NCBI GenBank assembly: GCA_010672185.1
Contig: JAAHHL010000428.1
Span: 1-6,340 of the forward strand
DNA length: 6,340 nt
Reading direction: 5' to 3'
DNA from: Caldora sp. SIO3E6
GTDB taxonomy: Bacteria > Cyanobacteriota > Cyanobacteriia > Cyanobacteriales > Coleofasciculaceae
This document shows positions 1 through 6,187 of this stretch, piece after piece. The notes under the pieces are model-generated. The model had not been told where the DNA came from. It saw nothing but the letters and a program-made list of their open reading frames with translations, and made no database searches. The position numbers and the translations under genes were made by a program. Position 1 is the stretch's first letter; each line of letters begins with the position of its first letter.

Positions 1-587
1 TCTGCGCCAACTGAATAATTACTAGTATCCAGGGTTGCTATATCTGAAAGCAGGTTATCTCCGTAGCCATCATGAGAACTACTATCAAGGCTGGTTTGAG
101 CCATATCGTCACCTTGGTAGAGATTACTTAGATCTGGTTGAAGATAGCTATTTTCCTGCTGATGAGTATCTAAGCTAGTGTAACCATTGTGATGTAAAGC
201 AGCTAGATCACTAATATAAGAGTGATCAAAAGCATTACTGTCTGGTATAGCTGGAGTAGTCCCATCCTGAGACAGATCTGCTTGGATATCATGTGGCCCT
301 GTCGCCGTTATCTTGTCAGAGTGTAACCAGTTAGGATGCTGATGGAGAGCATTAAGGTGGTCTAAGCTGGTGCAATCTATCGATTCTAAGTTAGCTTGGC
401 TGATATCCGATAAATCACCCCTATGCTGCTCAGCCATACTCTGGGATAAATCATCCAAGCCACTCGGCTGTCCCCAGTCAGATGTCTGGTTGATATCTAT
501 CTCTGAGTCAGACAGTTGGGATGGTTCAATCCCAAGGTTTTGAGCCAAGCTGTCCAGCGAGCTATGGTCATCAGGGTAAGATTGCAT
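1..587 (-). CDS. Partial gene for a highly acidic Ser/Asp-rich protein of unknown function (3' end beyond the left edge)
   Basis: An open frame of 195 full codons runs from an ATG at 587 (complement) to the window edge without a stop, so the C-terminus is missing. I do not recognise the family. The translated part has about 28 Asp, 5 Glu, 30 Ser and 12 His but only one Lys (residue 92) and one Arg (residue 56), so it is strongly acidic. It has no hydrophobic signal or membrane segment. Short motifs recur: SSLD or TSLD at residues 9-12, 73-76, 137-140 and 165-168, and DLS followed by D, Q or N at 46-49, 58-61, 104-107 and 152-155. This suggests a degenerate repeat or disordered N-terminal region. 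The start is chosen because AGAGAG (complement of 596-601) lies 8 nt upstream. The frame is closed further upstream by a TAG, leaving only a TTG at 623 as an alternative start. The gene is divergent from the TPR gene across 175 bp. That the frame is coding rests on its length, start context and biased composition. Confidence 0.72.
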   Translation of the reverse strand, partial: MQSYPDDHSSLDSLAQNLGIEPSQLSDSEIDINQTSDWGQPSGLDDLSQSMAEQHRGDLSDISQANLESIDCTSLDHLNALHQHPNWLHSDKITATGPHDIQADLSQDGTTPAIPDSNAFDHSYISDLAALHHNGYTSLDTHQQENSYLQPDLSNLYQGDDMAQTSLDSSSHDGYGDNLLSDIATLDTSNYSVGA

Positions 588-610
588 GGCATCAACTCTC
601 TGTGAAACAT

Positions 611-657
611 AGTTGGGTGACAACCAGTTCTACTGGAATGTTCCAATTTGCCCAACT
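611..657 (-). promoter_or_regulatory. Nested inverted repeats in the divergent spacer (leader stem-loop or operator)
   Basis: AGTTGGG (611-617) is complemented by CCCAACT (651-657). Inside lie a second dyad, CCAGT (624-628) with ACTGG (632-636) around 3 nt, and an overlapping one, TGGAA (634-638) with TTCCA (641-645) around 2 nt. The two inner dyads are mutually exclusive as RNA. The cluster lies between the candidate -10 box and the AGAGAG ribosome-binding sequence of the minus-strand gene, so it could be a leader stem-loop or a regulator-binding site. The dyads are seen directly; the function is inferred. Confidence 0.3.
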
Positions 658-664
658 GCTATTT

Positions 665-693
665 GTTCTAACAACTTGGGAAAAATTTGCCAA
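665..693 (-). promoter_or_regulatory. Possible sigma-70-type promoter for the acidic-protein gene
   Basis: On the complement strand TTGGCA (688-693, five of six matches to the -35 consensus) is separated by 17 nt from TAGAAC (665-670, four of six matches to the -10 consensus). It points toward the gene starting at 587 and would give a leader of roughly 70 nt. The -10 box is imperfect and A/T-rich spacers often contain such matches by chance, so this is only a candidate. Confidence 0.35.
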
Positions 694-762
694 GCTCCTG
701 AGCAAAATAGAGCTGTAAGCTAAAGAGGATAGGACTTAGAGCTTGGGAGCTATCTGCTTTAA

Positions 763-2418
763 ATGCCTCGACCTACCCGAAAGCATAAACTGTACGCTGA
801 ACTTTTGGTTGCTGCGTTGCTCACCTACCTCACCTGGCATCCTGAACAAGGTGAACCTCCTACTATTGAAAAACTGATCTATCCTCAACCGGGCTCAAAA
901 CCAAAAGACTCGAAATTAAAAGTCAAGGGAACTCCAGACGCATTCGTGGCGCTGATCAAATTGTGTGCTCAACTCCCAAACTTTAAACGCAAGTACAGAA
1001 AACATCTGGTAGCTTTCCAAAAGCTCTCGTCCAGGGAGGAGTATAACGAAATTCGAGATACCGTCACAACATTGGGAAAATACAGACTAATTCAAGAGCG
1101 TACTCCTCGTAGAAGAGGTAATCCGAACCGAATCCGCGATTTTATCTTGCCTCTGCCCCTTAACCCAACCTCGCTGAGGAAGCAAGAAGAAATCCTGAGT
1201 AGGCTATTTGCTCCAGGCAAAGCTTGGGATGAAGCAGAATGGGAAGATAAATCCCAAGCTAAACAACAAGAAACCAAAGAAGCTGTTAATCCCATCCTGC
1301 TTGCTCAAAAAGCCTTTTGCCAAGCAATGGCTACTAAGGTAGTTCCACATCTCCCAGTACAGCTGAGTGACTATACCTCAGAAACCTTAACCTCTCTGAC
1401 AAAACTAATATCTGTCCTAGAAACTGCAACTCAATCCACTGCCTCTGTTGATGCAAATCATCATGCTGCATTATTGTTGAGTTTAGGTCGAATTTATCTG
1501 GCTCAACAGCAACTTGATGAGGCTCAAAAGTTATTCGAGCAATGTATAACCCTGAAAGCCAATTCATCAGCAACAGCAGATAGTCTTCATTGGCTGGGAA
1601 TTGTCCACCATCAACGTGGTAACTATGCTCAGGCAGAACAATGCTATATTAACGGGTTAGAGCAAAGAACTAAGTTTCTTGGTGAAAAGCATCCAGATGT
1701 TGCCACCAGTACCCATGCTCTAGCTGAATTGTATAGCGATCGCGGGCAGTTTCCAGAAGCCGAAACCTCTTTTGTGCAGGCACTCTCTCGCCACCAAACT
1801 CTCTACGGGAAAAAGCACCCACGGGTAGCCTGTGTCCTCAATGGACTCGCAACAGTCTACACCAAAACCAATCGGCTAGAACAAGCAGAAGCTCTATACC
1901 AAGAAGCATTCAATATCTTGACCATACAACCTGATTCTGATGCCTATCCTCACCTCACAGATAGTCAACATGGCTTAGCCAACCTCTATACCCGTCGAGG
2001 AGAATATGAAAAAGCAGAAAAGCTGCACCGAGATGCAATTGAAGCGATTGAACAGTATTATGGTACAAATCATCCTAATCTGGCGGTGCATAAGGCAAGT
2101 TTGGCAGTTATCTACAAAGCCTTGGGGCAATTACATCAGGCAAGGGAACTTTATATAGAGTGCCTTAACTTGTTACGGTCAGTTTATGGGAATAATCACC
2201 CCCAAGTGGCAATCTACCTGAGTGACTTAGCATGGCTGATCACGGAAGAGAGCAAAGAGCCTTATCAACTAAAATTAGCCCTAAGCTTCTTCCAGAAATC
2301 TATAAGTATACTGAGTAGAGTTTGTGAATCCAATCATCCTAGCCTGATCAATGCTCGGAGAGGATTGAATCTGATTTGTCTCCGCAAAGGGGTCAATAAA
2401 GCTGATACGGAATCCTGA
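763..2418 (+). CDS. Tetratricopeptide-repeat protein with an unassigned basic N-terminal domain
   Basis: This encodes a 551-residue, probably cytoplasmic scaffold protein with no signal peptide or clear membrane helix. Residues about 235-520 hold roughly seven TPRs of the kinesin-light-chain type (near 235-268, 274-307, 315-349, 357-390, 401-434, 443-476 and a degenerate one at 485-519). They show the recurrent pattern HP-x-V/L-A, then LA-x-LY, a turn Gly, and A-E-x-x-Y/F (for example KHPDVA, KHPRVA, NHPNLA, NHPQVA). Such arrays bind peptides or partner proteins. Residues 1-135 are basic (RPTRKHK, FKRKYRKH, RTPRRRGNPNR) and are followed by an acidic, Trp-containing stretch (154-162) and a charged linker. 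The segment around 95-133, ending in a short hydrophobic strand after RRRGNPNR, could be the wing of a winged helix, but I cannot assign it to a family. The ATG follows directly on an in-frame TAA (760-762), so no earlier start exists. The only purine run, GGGAG at 745-749, is 13 nt away and weak. The partner and pathway are unknown. Confidence 0.9.
   Translation: MPRPTRKHKLYAELLVAALLTYLTWHPEQGEPPTIEKLIYPQPGSKPKDSKLKVKGTPDAFVALIKLCAQLPNFKRKYRKHLVAFQKLSSREEYNEIRDTVTTLGKYRLIQERTPRRRGNPNRIRDFILPLPLNPTSLRKQEEILSRLFAPGKAWDEAEWEDKSQAKQQETKEAVNPILLAQKAFCQAMATKVVPHLPVQLSDYTSETLTSLTKLISVLETATQSTASVDANHHAALLLSLGRIYLAQQQLDEAQKLFEQCITLKANSSATADSLHWLGIVHHQRGNYAQAEQCYINGLEQRTKFLGEKHPDVATSTHALAELYSDRGQFPEAETSFVQALSRHQTLYGKKHPRVACVLNGLATVYTKTNRLEQAEALYQEAFNILTIQPDSDAYPHLTDSQHGLANLYTRRGEYEKAEKLHRDAIEAIEQYYGTNHPNLAVHKASLAVIYKALGQLHQARELYIECLNLLRSVYGNNHPQVAIYLSDLAWLITEESKEPYQLKLALSFFQKSISILSRVCESNHPSLINARRGLNLICLRKGVNKADTES
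1736..1743. repeat. HIP1 octamer GCGATCGC
   Basis: This is a perfect copy of the highly iterated palindrome typical of many cyanobacterial genomes, located inside the TPR gene. Two more copies lie in the ABC exporter gene. It supports a cyanobacterial origin. Confidence 0.85.
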
Positions 2419-2500
2419 TCATAGTCCAGGTATTCTTTACCAACAACCTAAGTCGCTGGAGAAGCAGTTTTTCTCTCATCTGCGATGGTTGGATAAAAGC

Positions 2501-2509
2501 GATTTAGAC
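2501..2509 (+). repeat. Left target-site duplication, GATTTAGAC
   Basis: This 9-bp sequence directly abuts the left terminal inverted repeat at 2510 and is repeated exactly at 2658-2666 just outside the right one. It is the expected footprint of a transposition that makes a 9-bp staggered cut. The identity extends to 10 bp if the C at 2500 and the terminal C at 2657 are counted. Confidence 0.85.
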
Positions 2510-2657
2510 GGGAGCATCTCATTTTTGTACTTATAGTGAGACATTTCCCTAATTAGCTGTCAGCTATCAGCTATCAGCATTCAGCTTTTTGGCTGACAGC
2601 TGATAGCTGAACGCTGATAGCTGAACAGTGATGAATTTGCAACTTTGAGATGCTCCC
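2510..2657. mobile_element. MITE-like non-autonomous insertion element, 148 bp
   Basis: The element begins with GGGAGCATCTCA (2510-2521) and ends with its exact complement TGAGATGCTCCC (2646-2657). The similarity continues imperfectly for several more bases inward. It is bounded by the perfect 9-bp direct repeat GATTTAGAC on both sides. It has no significant open reading frame, so a transposase would have to act in trans. A 9-bp duplication occurs in several IS families, including IS4-type elements, but I cannot name the parent. The interior is a heptamer-built hairpin. Removing the element and one duplication restores a plausible empty site between the two convergent genes. Termini and duplication are seen directly; past mobility is inferred from them. 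Confidence 0.82.
2555..2626. repeat. Inverted heptamer tracts forming a long hairpin inside the MITE
   Basis: The left arm is a period-7 tract (AGCTGTC, AGCTATC twice, AGCATTC, AGCTTTT; 2555-2589). The right arm is another period-7 tract of the complementary type (GCTGACA, GCTGATA, GCTGAAC, GCTGATA, GCTGAAC; 2592-2626). The segments 2560-2586 and 2591-2617 pair at 22 of 27 positions around a four-T loop, including an uninterrupted 12-bp run. Lying between two convergent genes, the structure could also slow or end transcription from both sides, but no clean U-tract follows the stem. Confidence 0.8.
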
Positions 2658-2666
2658 GATTTAGAC
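2658..2666 (+). repeat. Right target-site duplication, GATTTAGAC
   Basis: This is an exact copy of 2501-2509, directly outside the right terminal inverted repeat of the 148-bp element. It ends 20 bp before the stop codon of the ABC exporter gene, so the insertion spared both flanking reading frames. Confidence 0.85.
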
Positions 2667-2686
2667 TTGGTATCATTCTTTATCCT

Positions 2687-4708
2687 TCAGACTTCAGTTT
2701 TTGAGCTTTCTTCAAAAAACTCTAAGGTTTTGAGTAGGCGAAGAGCAGAATTATAAGCATCCTCGGTGAAAGAAAACTGCTCTTCTGGGTTATCTACCAA
2801 ACCATCCACCACTAATTGCAAGAAACCAATCATGGGATTGAGACGAGTGCGCACTTCATAGGAAGTTCGGACTAAGGCATTATTCACCGCTTGAGTAATA
2901 ACGTCATCTGGACCTCGATCAAATTGCATGGTATACAAACGACTATAGTGACCACTTTGTTGGAGAAGTTCCTCATGAGTACCAATCTCCACTACTTGCC
3001 CTTTGTCCATCACCGCAATTTGATCAGCTTTTTGAATAGTCGAGAGCCTATGGGCAATTACAATAGTTGTGCGATCGCGGCAAAGTTCATCAATTGCCTG
3101 TTGCACTAACCTTTCCGATACTGTATCCAAGGCGCTAGTAGCCTCATCCAAAATTAAAATATCTGGATTACGCAGCAGCGCACGAGCAATGGCGATTCTT
3201 TGTCGCTGTCCCCCAGAGAGCATGATACCCCGTTCACCAATTTCTGTATCGAATCCTTGGGGTAAGTCGAGAATAAACTCGTAGGCATTGGCTCTTTTGG
3301 CTGCTTCGATAATCTCTTCCTCAGTGGTATTGTCCCTACCATAGGCAATATTGTCCCGCACTGAAGTATTAAATAAAAATGTATCTTGGCTGACAATTCC
3401 CATCGCTTGTCTGAGCGATCGCAAGTCATATTCTCTCAAATCCTGTCCATCAATGGTGATTTTACCTGCAACAGGGTCATAAAATCTAGGGAACAAATCC
3501 GCTAAAGTTGACTTTCCTGCTCCCGAAGAACCAACTAAAGCCAGGGTTGTGCCTTTCGGAACCCATAAATTTACCTGACTTAGGACTAAATCTTGATGTT
3601 CAGGATAAGAAAAAGAGACATCTTCGAGACTAATTCCTTGTTCTATTTTTTGATAAGGCTGATTGCCATTATTCATGAAAGGTTTATTGTCCCTTCTCAA
3701 AAAATTTGCGGTAATGGCAGTACTAGGAGAGGCATTAGCAAATTGACTTCTTTGGCCATTTAACTTTCCCACCACTGGAATTAATCGATTAAGTACAAAT
3801 AAGTAAATACCTAAAACAGCTATTAGGGCTTTAGGAGAAACATCTTGGAATAAAAAAGCTTTCCCTAAAAAAACAATTGCTAATATTGCCAAAATTCCTA
3901 AAATTTCATTGATTGGCCCTAAGATAGCAAAATTGGCTTGGGATTGATATTCTGCTTTTTCTCGTTCGTCCAGAAAATTCTTAATACGCTGATACTCGTC
4001 TGCCTCATTGCCCACAGATTTAATCAGTCGTATACCTGTCAGTATTTCTAGTAAAGTTGTGGAATAAACTCTTGATTTGTCTGATAGTACCTTACCAAAT
4101 TTGGTGGAACGCCTCACAAAATACTGATTAATCCAGGTTACTAGCATTAACAAAATAGTCGCTGCTACAGTTAATTTCCAGGAAATAGTAATTAAGATAG
4201 CAACAAATATTAAAATAGTAATCAATGTAATAAATAACTGAATAGCTGTTTTAATTGCACTGGCTGCTCTACCGACTTCTTGGTTGACTTTATTAACTAA
4301 ATCTCCAGTTTTGATTTTGACAAAATAATCTAAATCAACTTCTAGAATTAACTTAATGCCAGCTTTCCTAATATCATTTACCAGTCTCTTGGCTAAAGAA
4401 AAGGAAACCAAAGAAGTCACATAACCAGTAAGGTTTTTCAGGATTATTGCCAGGATAACTGCGGCAAACATCAATATAATCCCGTTCTCCGATTCACTAT
4501 TACCAAAAAAAGACAGTATATTGCGAATAAGCGGTGGTCCGGCATCTAAATCAAGGCTGTCTCTACTTAAAAATCCGATAACTAACGGCACAATTAATGT
4601 GACACTGATGCCATTAAAAATCGCGCTGGAAAAACCAAGAATAACAGTTAAGATTATCCAAGCTGGATAACGTAGTGCATAGCTCAAAAGTAGCTTATTA
4701 GGAGACAT
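2687..4708 (-). CDS. ABC exporter half-transporter (MsbA/HepA-like) with a C-terminal HisKA-like extension
   Basis: This 673-residue protein of the inner membrane probably acts as a homodimer and uses ATP to export a substrate. Residues about 1-330 form the membrane domain, with hydrophobic segments near 17-48, 77-97, 155-195 (two helices) and 260-312 (two helices). The ATPase domain follows from about 358: Walker A GSSGAGKST (393-401), Q-loop Gln441, signature LSGGQ (497-501), Walker B ILILDE (517-522, catalytic Glu522), D-loop SALD (525-528) and H-loop His553. All key residues are present. Exporters of this class usually end near residue 595. Here about 75 residues follow, with SYEVRTRLNPMIGF at 616-629 resembling the HisKA motif SHELRTPLNxxIGF, except that Tyr617 replaces the phospho-acceptor His. 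No HATPase domain follows. The ATG is the first possible start, since an in-frame TAG lies 18 nt upstream, but no good ribosome-binding site is visible. The gene follows the glycosyltransferase gene on the same strand, which suggests a lipid-linked sugar or polysaccharide substrate. MsbA- or HepA-like assignment is by general resemblance only. Confidence 0.93.
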   Translation of the reverse strand: MSPNKLLLSYALRYPAWIILTVILGFSSAIFNGISVTLIVPLVIGFLSRDSLDLDAGPPLIRNILSFFGNSESENGIILMFAAVILAIILKNLTGYVTSLVSFSLAKRLVNDIRKAGIKLILEVDLDYFVKIKTGDLVNKVNQEVGRAASAIKTAIQLFITLITILIFVAILITISWKLTVAATILLMLVTWINQYFVRRSTKFGKVLSDKSRVYSTTLLEILTGIRLIKSVGNEADEYQRIKNFLDEREKAEYQSQANFAILGPINEILGILAILAIVFLGKAFLFQDVSPKALIAVLGIYLFVLNRLIPVVGKLNGQRSQFANASPSTAITANFLRRDNKPFMNNGNQPYQKIEQGISLEDVSFSYPEHQDLVLSQVNLWVPKGTTLALVGSSGAGKSTLADLFPRFYDPVAGKITIDGQDLREYDLRSLRQAMGIVSQDTFLFNTSVRDNIAYGRDNTTEEEIIEAAKRANAYEFILDLPQGFDTEIGERGIMLSGGQRQRIAIARALLRNPDILILDEATSALDTVSERLVQQAIDELCRDRTTIVIAHRLSTIQKADQIAVMDKGQVVEIGTHEELLQQSGHYSRLYTMQFDRGPDDVITQAVNNALVRTSYEVRTRLNPMIGFLQLVVDGLVDNPEEQFSFTEDAYNSALRLLKTLEFFEESSKTEV
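3071..3078. repeat. HIP1 octamer GCGATCGC
   Basis: A perfect copy of the cyanobacterial iterated palindrome within the ATPase-coding half of the ABC exporter gene. Confidence 0.85.
3415..3422. repeat. HIP1 octamer GCGATCGC
   Basis: A third perfect HIP1 copy, also in the ATPase-coding part of the ABC exporter gene, 344 bp from the previous one. Confidence 0.85.
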
Positions 4709-4742
4709 AGAAACATGGGATATCTACTACTAGTGTCCTGAA

Positions 4743-4798
4743 GGCAGGAGGCAGGAGGCAGGAGGCAGGAGGCAGGAGGCAGGAGGCAGGAGGCAGAA
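4743..4798. repeat. Tandem heptamer array GGCAGGA, eight units
   Basis: There are seven perfect GGCAGGA units followed by one GGCAGAA variant, with no interruption. The array lies in the 187-bp spacer between the glycosyltransferase stop codon and the ABC exporter start, beginning 34 bp from the exporter ATG. Short tandemly repeated heptamers are a known feature of cyanobacterial genomes. The same heptamer occurs in the opposite orientation from 6210 to the right edge. Confidence 0.95.
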
Positions 4799-4809
4799 CC
4801 CACCCCTAA

Positions 4810-4825
4810 CCCCTCCAAGGAGGGG
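4810..4825. repeat. G/C-rich palindrome CCCCTCC-AA-GGAGGGG
   Basis: Seven-base arms flank AA, embedded in an ACCC/CCCTAA-rich stretch directly after the heptamer array. From general familiarity, this combination resembles a dispersed palindromic repeat of filamentous cyanobacteria. A stem could form in the transcript between the glycosyltransferase and exporter genes, but no run of U follows it on the minus strand, so I do not call it a terminator. Confidence 0.6.
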
Positions 4826-4895
4826 AACAGGAGGAGCCAAGGTAAGAAAGCTTTTTCATTCTTTTTAACTAGCAGGTTATTTCCGCCACGCTGCC

Positions 4896-6050
4896 CTAGG
4901 AAAGACTAGCAATAACATCTGAAAGAATTACTGCCATTGTATCAGTACTATAATATTTAATACATCGCTCTCTAGATTTTATTCCCTGAGCATTAGCAGC
5001 ATCGATATCCTGAAAAATCAATTGAATTGTTTGAGCAATTTGTTCTGGAGCTTCAGCATCAACTAGATAACCTGTACCTCCTAAAATTTCTGGGATATCA
5101 CCAACTTTGGTGGATAAAATCGGTTTGGCCATTGCCATACCATCTGTTAGTTTTAGAGGAAACTGTGCTCTCGCTACGGTTGTATCCCGTTGAGGAACAA
5201 CTACAAGATGAGCAGCAGCTAAAACTTCAGGCATTGCTTCCACGGGAAGCCTTGGTAGCTTAATAATCCAATGTCCCCATTTTTCCATCAGTTGCTCATC
5301 ATAGTTATCATAGGGGCTGCCACCAACAATCACAAGCCTCAAGTCTGGCTCCTGGAGATGATCTAGGGCAATTAGTACATCTTCAACTCCCTTGTGAGGT
5401 CGTGGTGCTCCAGGAAACATTAAAATTCGATATCCAGAAAGATTATAACGAACTCTGCTTGCTTCTGGGTCATACTTTTCAGGGTTAAACAGGGAAGTAT
5501 CTTTGCCATTGGGAAGGTAAACACCACCAAAGCGTTGTTGGAGAAACTGGGTATCTATAGTGAGAGCATCAGCACTAGACACTACATTTTCGAGCCACTT
5601 GAGATACAAAGGATGATCTGGATATCGCAGTTGGCCATTATTTTGGAAAATATCCCTAGCTAACTGTTTGAGATTAGGACGATAGCTCCATTGGTCTCCA
5701 CCGTGCCAACTAAGTTCCCAATCGTCCATATCCAAGAGAACCGGACGTTTAGTTTGAAGTTTCCTAATTAAAGATATACCAAAACTGGTGGGCTTTGGCT
5801 TGACTGCATAAATCAGATCTCCGTCAATTTTATTTAAAGCAGTTGTAGCAGTTGGCAAAAACTCTGGGTAATTTTTGCCAGCTATCGATATGATCGGAAT
5901 GTTATCAGGAGGAATGGCATATAATTCTTTTCCGAAAAGAAAACCTACTATCTCAACATCGTAGCTCAGTTGTTTGAAGACTTGAGCTAACAGAAAGGCT
6001 CTAACCGAACCGCCACCAGATAAATCACTAACAACTAATGAAACCTTCAA
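4896..6050 (-). CDS. GT-B glycosyltransferase, GT4-like (group 1)
   Basis: This 384-residue enzyme, of normal length for the class, probably transfers a sugar from a nucleotide-sugar to a lipid or glycan at the cytoplasmic face of the membrane. The N-terminal acceptor half opens with a short strand and a glycine loop (VSDLSGGGSVRAF, about 7-19). DMDDWE (107-112) and LPNGKD (179-184, at the domain junction) follow. The C-terminal donor half has FPGAPRPHKG (212-221), LVIVGG (239-244) and QFPLKLTDGMAMAKP (296-310). That last motif corresponds to the family's E-x7-E region, with Gln and Asp instead of the two Glu, followed by GDIPEIL (317-323). The start codon is TTG at 6050: no ATG lies between it and the upstream in-frame TAA, GGTGGAG (complement of 6061-6067) is 10 nt away, and the predicted first strand begins right there. 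It precedes the ABC exporter gene on the same strand. Donor and acceptor sugars cannot be read from sequence. Confidence 0.9.
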   Translation of the reverse strand: MKVSLVVSDLSGGGSVRAFLLAQVFKQLSYDVEIVGFLFGKELYAIPPDNIPIISIAGKNYPEFLPTATTALNKIDGDLIYAVKPKPTSFGISLIRKLQTKRPVLLDMDDWELSWHGGDQWSYRPNLKQLARDIFQNNGQLRYPDHPLYLKWLENVVSSADALTIDTQFLQQRFGGVYLPNGKDTSLFNPEKYDPEASRVRYNLSGYRILMFPGAPRPHKGVEDVLIALDHLQEPDLRLVIVGGSPYDNYDEQLMEKWGHWIIKLPRLPVEAMPEVLAAAHLVVVPQRDTTVARAQFPLKLTDGMAMAKPILSTKVGDIPEILGGTGYLVDAEAPEQIAQTIQLIFQDIDAANAQGIKSRERCIKYYSTDTMAVILSDVIASLS

Positions 6051-6060
6051 ATTTGCTCTA

Positions 6061-6067
6061 CTCCACC
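6061..6067 (-). promoter_or_regulatory. Ribosome-binding sequence supporting the TTG start of the glycosyltransferase
   Basis: The complement reads GGTGGAG, a good Shine-Dalgarno match, 10 nt from the TTG at 6050. It decides the start because no ATG or GTG is available in frame before the upstream TAA. Confidence 0.55.
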
Positions 6068-6106
6068 GTAGATCAACAATTTACTTAAGCCTTCTCATCT
6101 GAAAAT

Positions 6107-6161
6107 AGACGCGGAGACGCGGGGACACGGAGACGCGGAGACGCGGAGACGCGGGGACGGG
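6107..6161. repeat. Tandem octamer array AGACGCGG
   Basis: There are five perfect AGACGCGG units (6107-6122 and 6131-6154), one GGACACGG variant in third place (6123-6130) and a partial GGACGGG at the end. Strong local G/C richness contrasts with the A/T-rich neighbours. It occupies the region upstream of the glycosyltransferase gene, where that gene's promoter would be expected. I could not identify convincing -35 and -10 boxes there. Confidence 0.9.
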
Positions 6162-6187
6162 TCGAGAGAGATTTTCATGTATGGCAG

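Noticed and set aside
521..718. Plus-strand open frame of 65 codons
   Set aside because: It overlaps, in antisense, the start of the acidic-protein gene and its leader. It has no family resemblance or ribosome-binding site, so it reads as a chance frame.
1092..1573. Two minus-strand open frames inside the TPR gene
   Set aside because: They are antisense to a strongly supported protein frame and have no recognisable motifs.
2375..2509. Open +1 frame overlapping the end of the TPR gene, reading ...LYQQPKSLEKQFFSHLRWLDKSDLD, which stays open past the element if the MITE is removed
   Set aside because: It looks protein-like and might be a lost C-terminal extension of the TPR protein. It has no start codon, no slippery site at the TPR stop and no recognised motif, so chance is as likely.
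2891..3429. Open frames on both strands inside the ABC ATPase region (plus strand 2891-3109 and 3069-3284; minus strand 3154-3429)
   Set aside because: They overlap the conserved ATPase motifs of the exporter in other frames, so they are shadows of that gene.
3640..4708. Membrane half of the ABC gene is visibly more A/T-rich than the ATPase half
   Set aside because: Codons for Ile, Phe, Leu and Lys in a membrane domain explain this without invoking domain transfer.
4743..4798. Heptamer arrays considered as a CRISPR
   Set aside because: Units are contiguous 7-mers with no spacers, and no cas gene is present.
4843..4870. T-rich stretch downstream of the glycosyltransferase as a terminator
   Set aside because: Only a five-base weak stem can be drawn, with no G/C-rich arm followed by U on the minus strand.
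5027..5263. Plus-strand open frame of 78 codons
   Set aside because: It is antisense to the conserved donor-binding half of the glycosyltransferase and has no support of its own.
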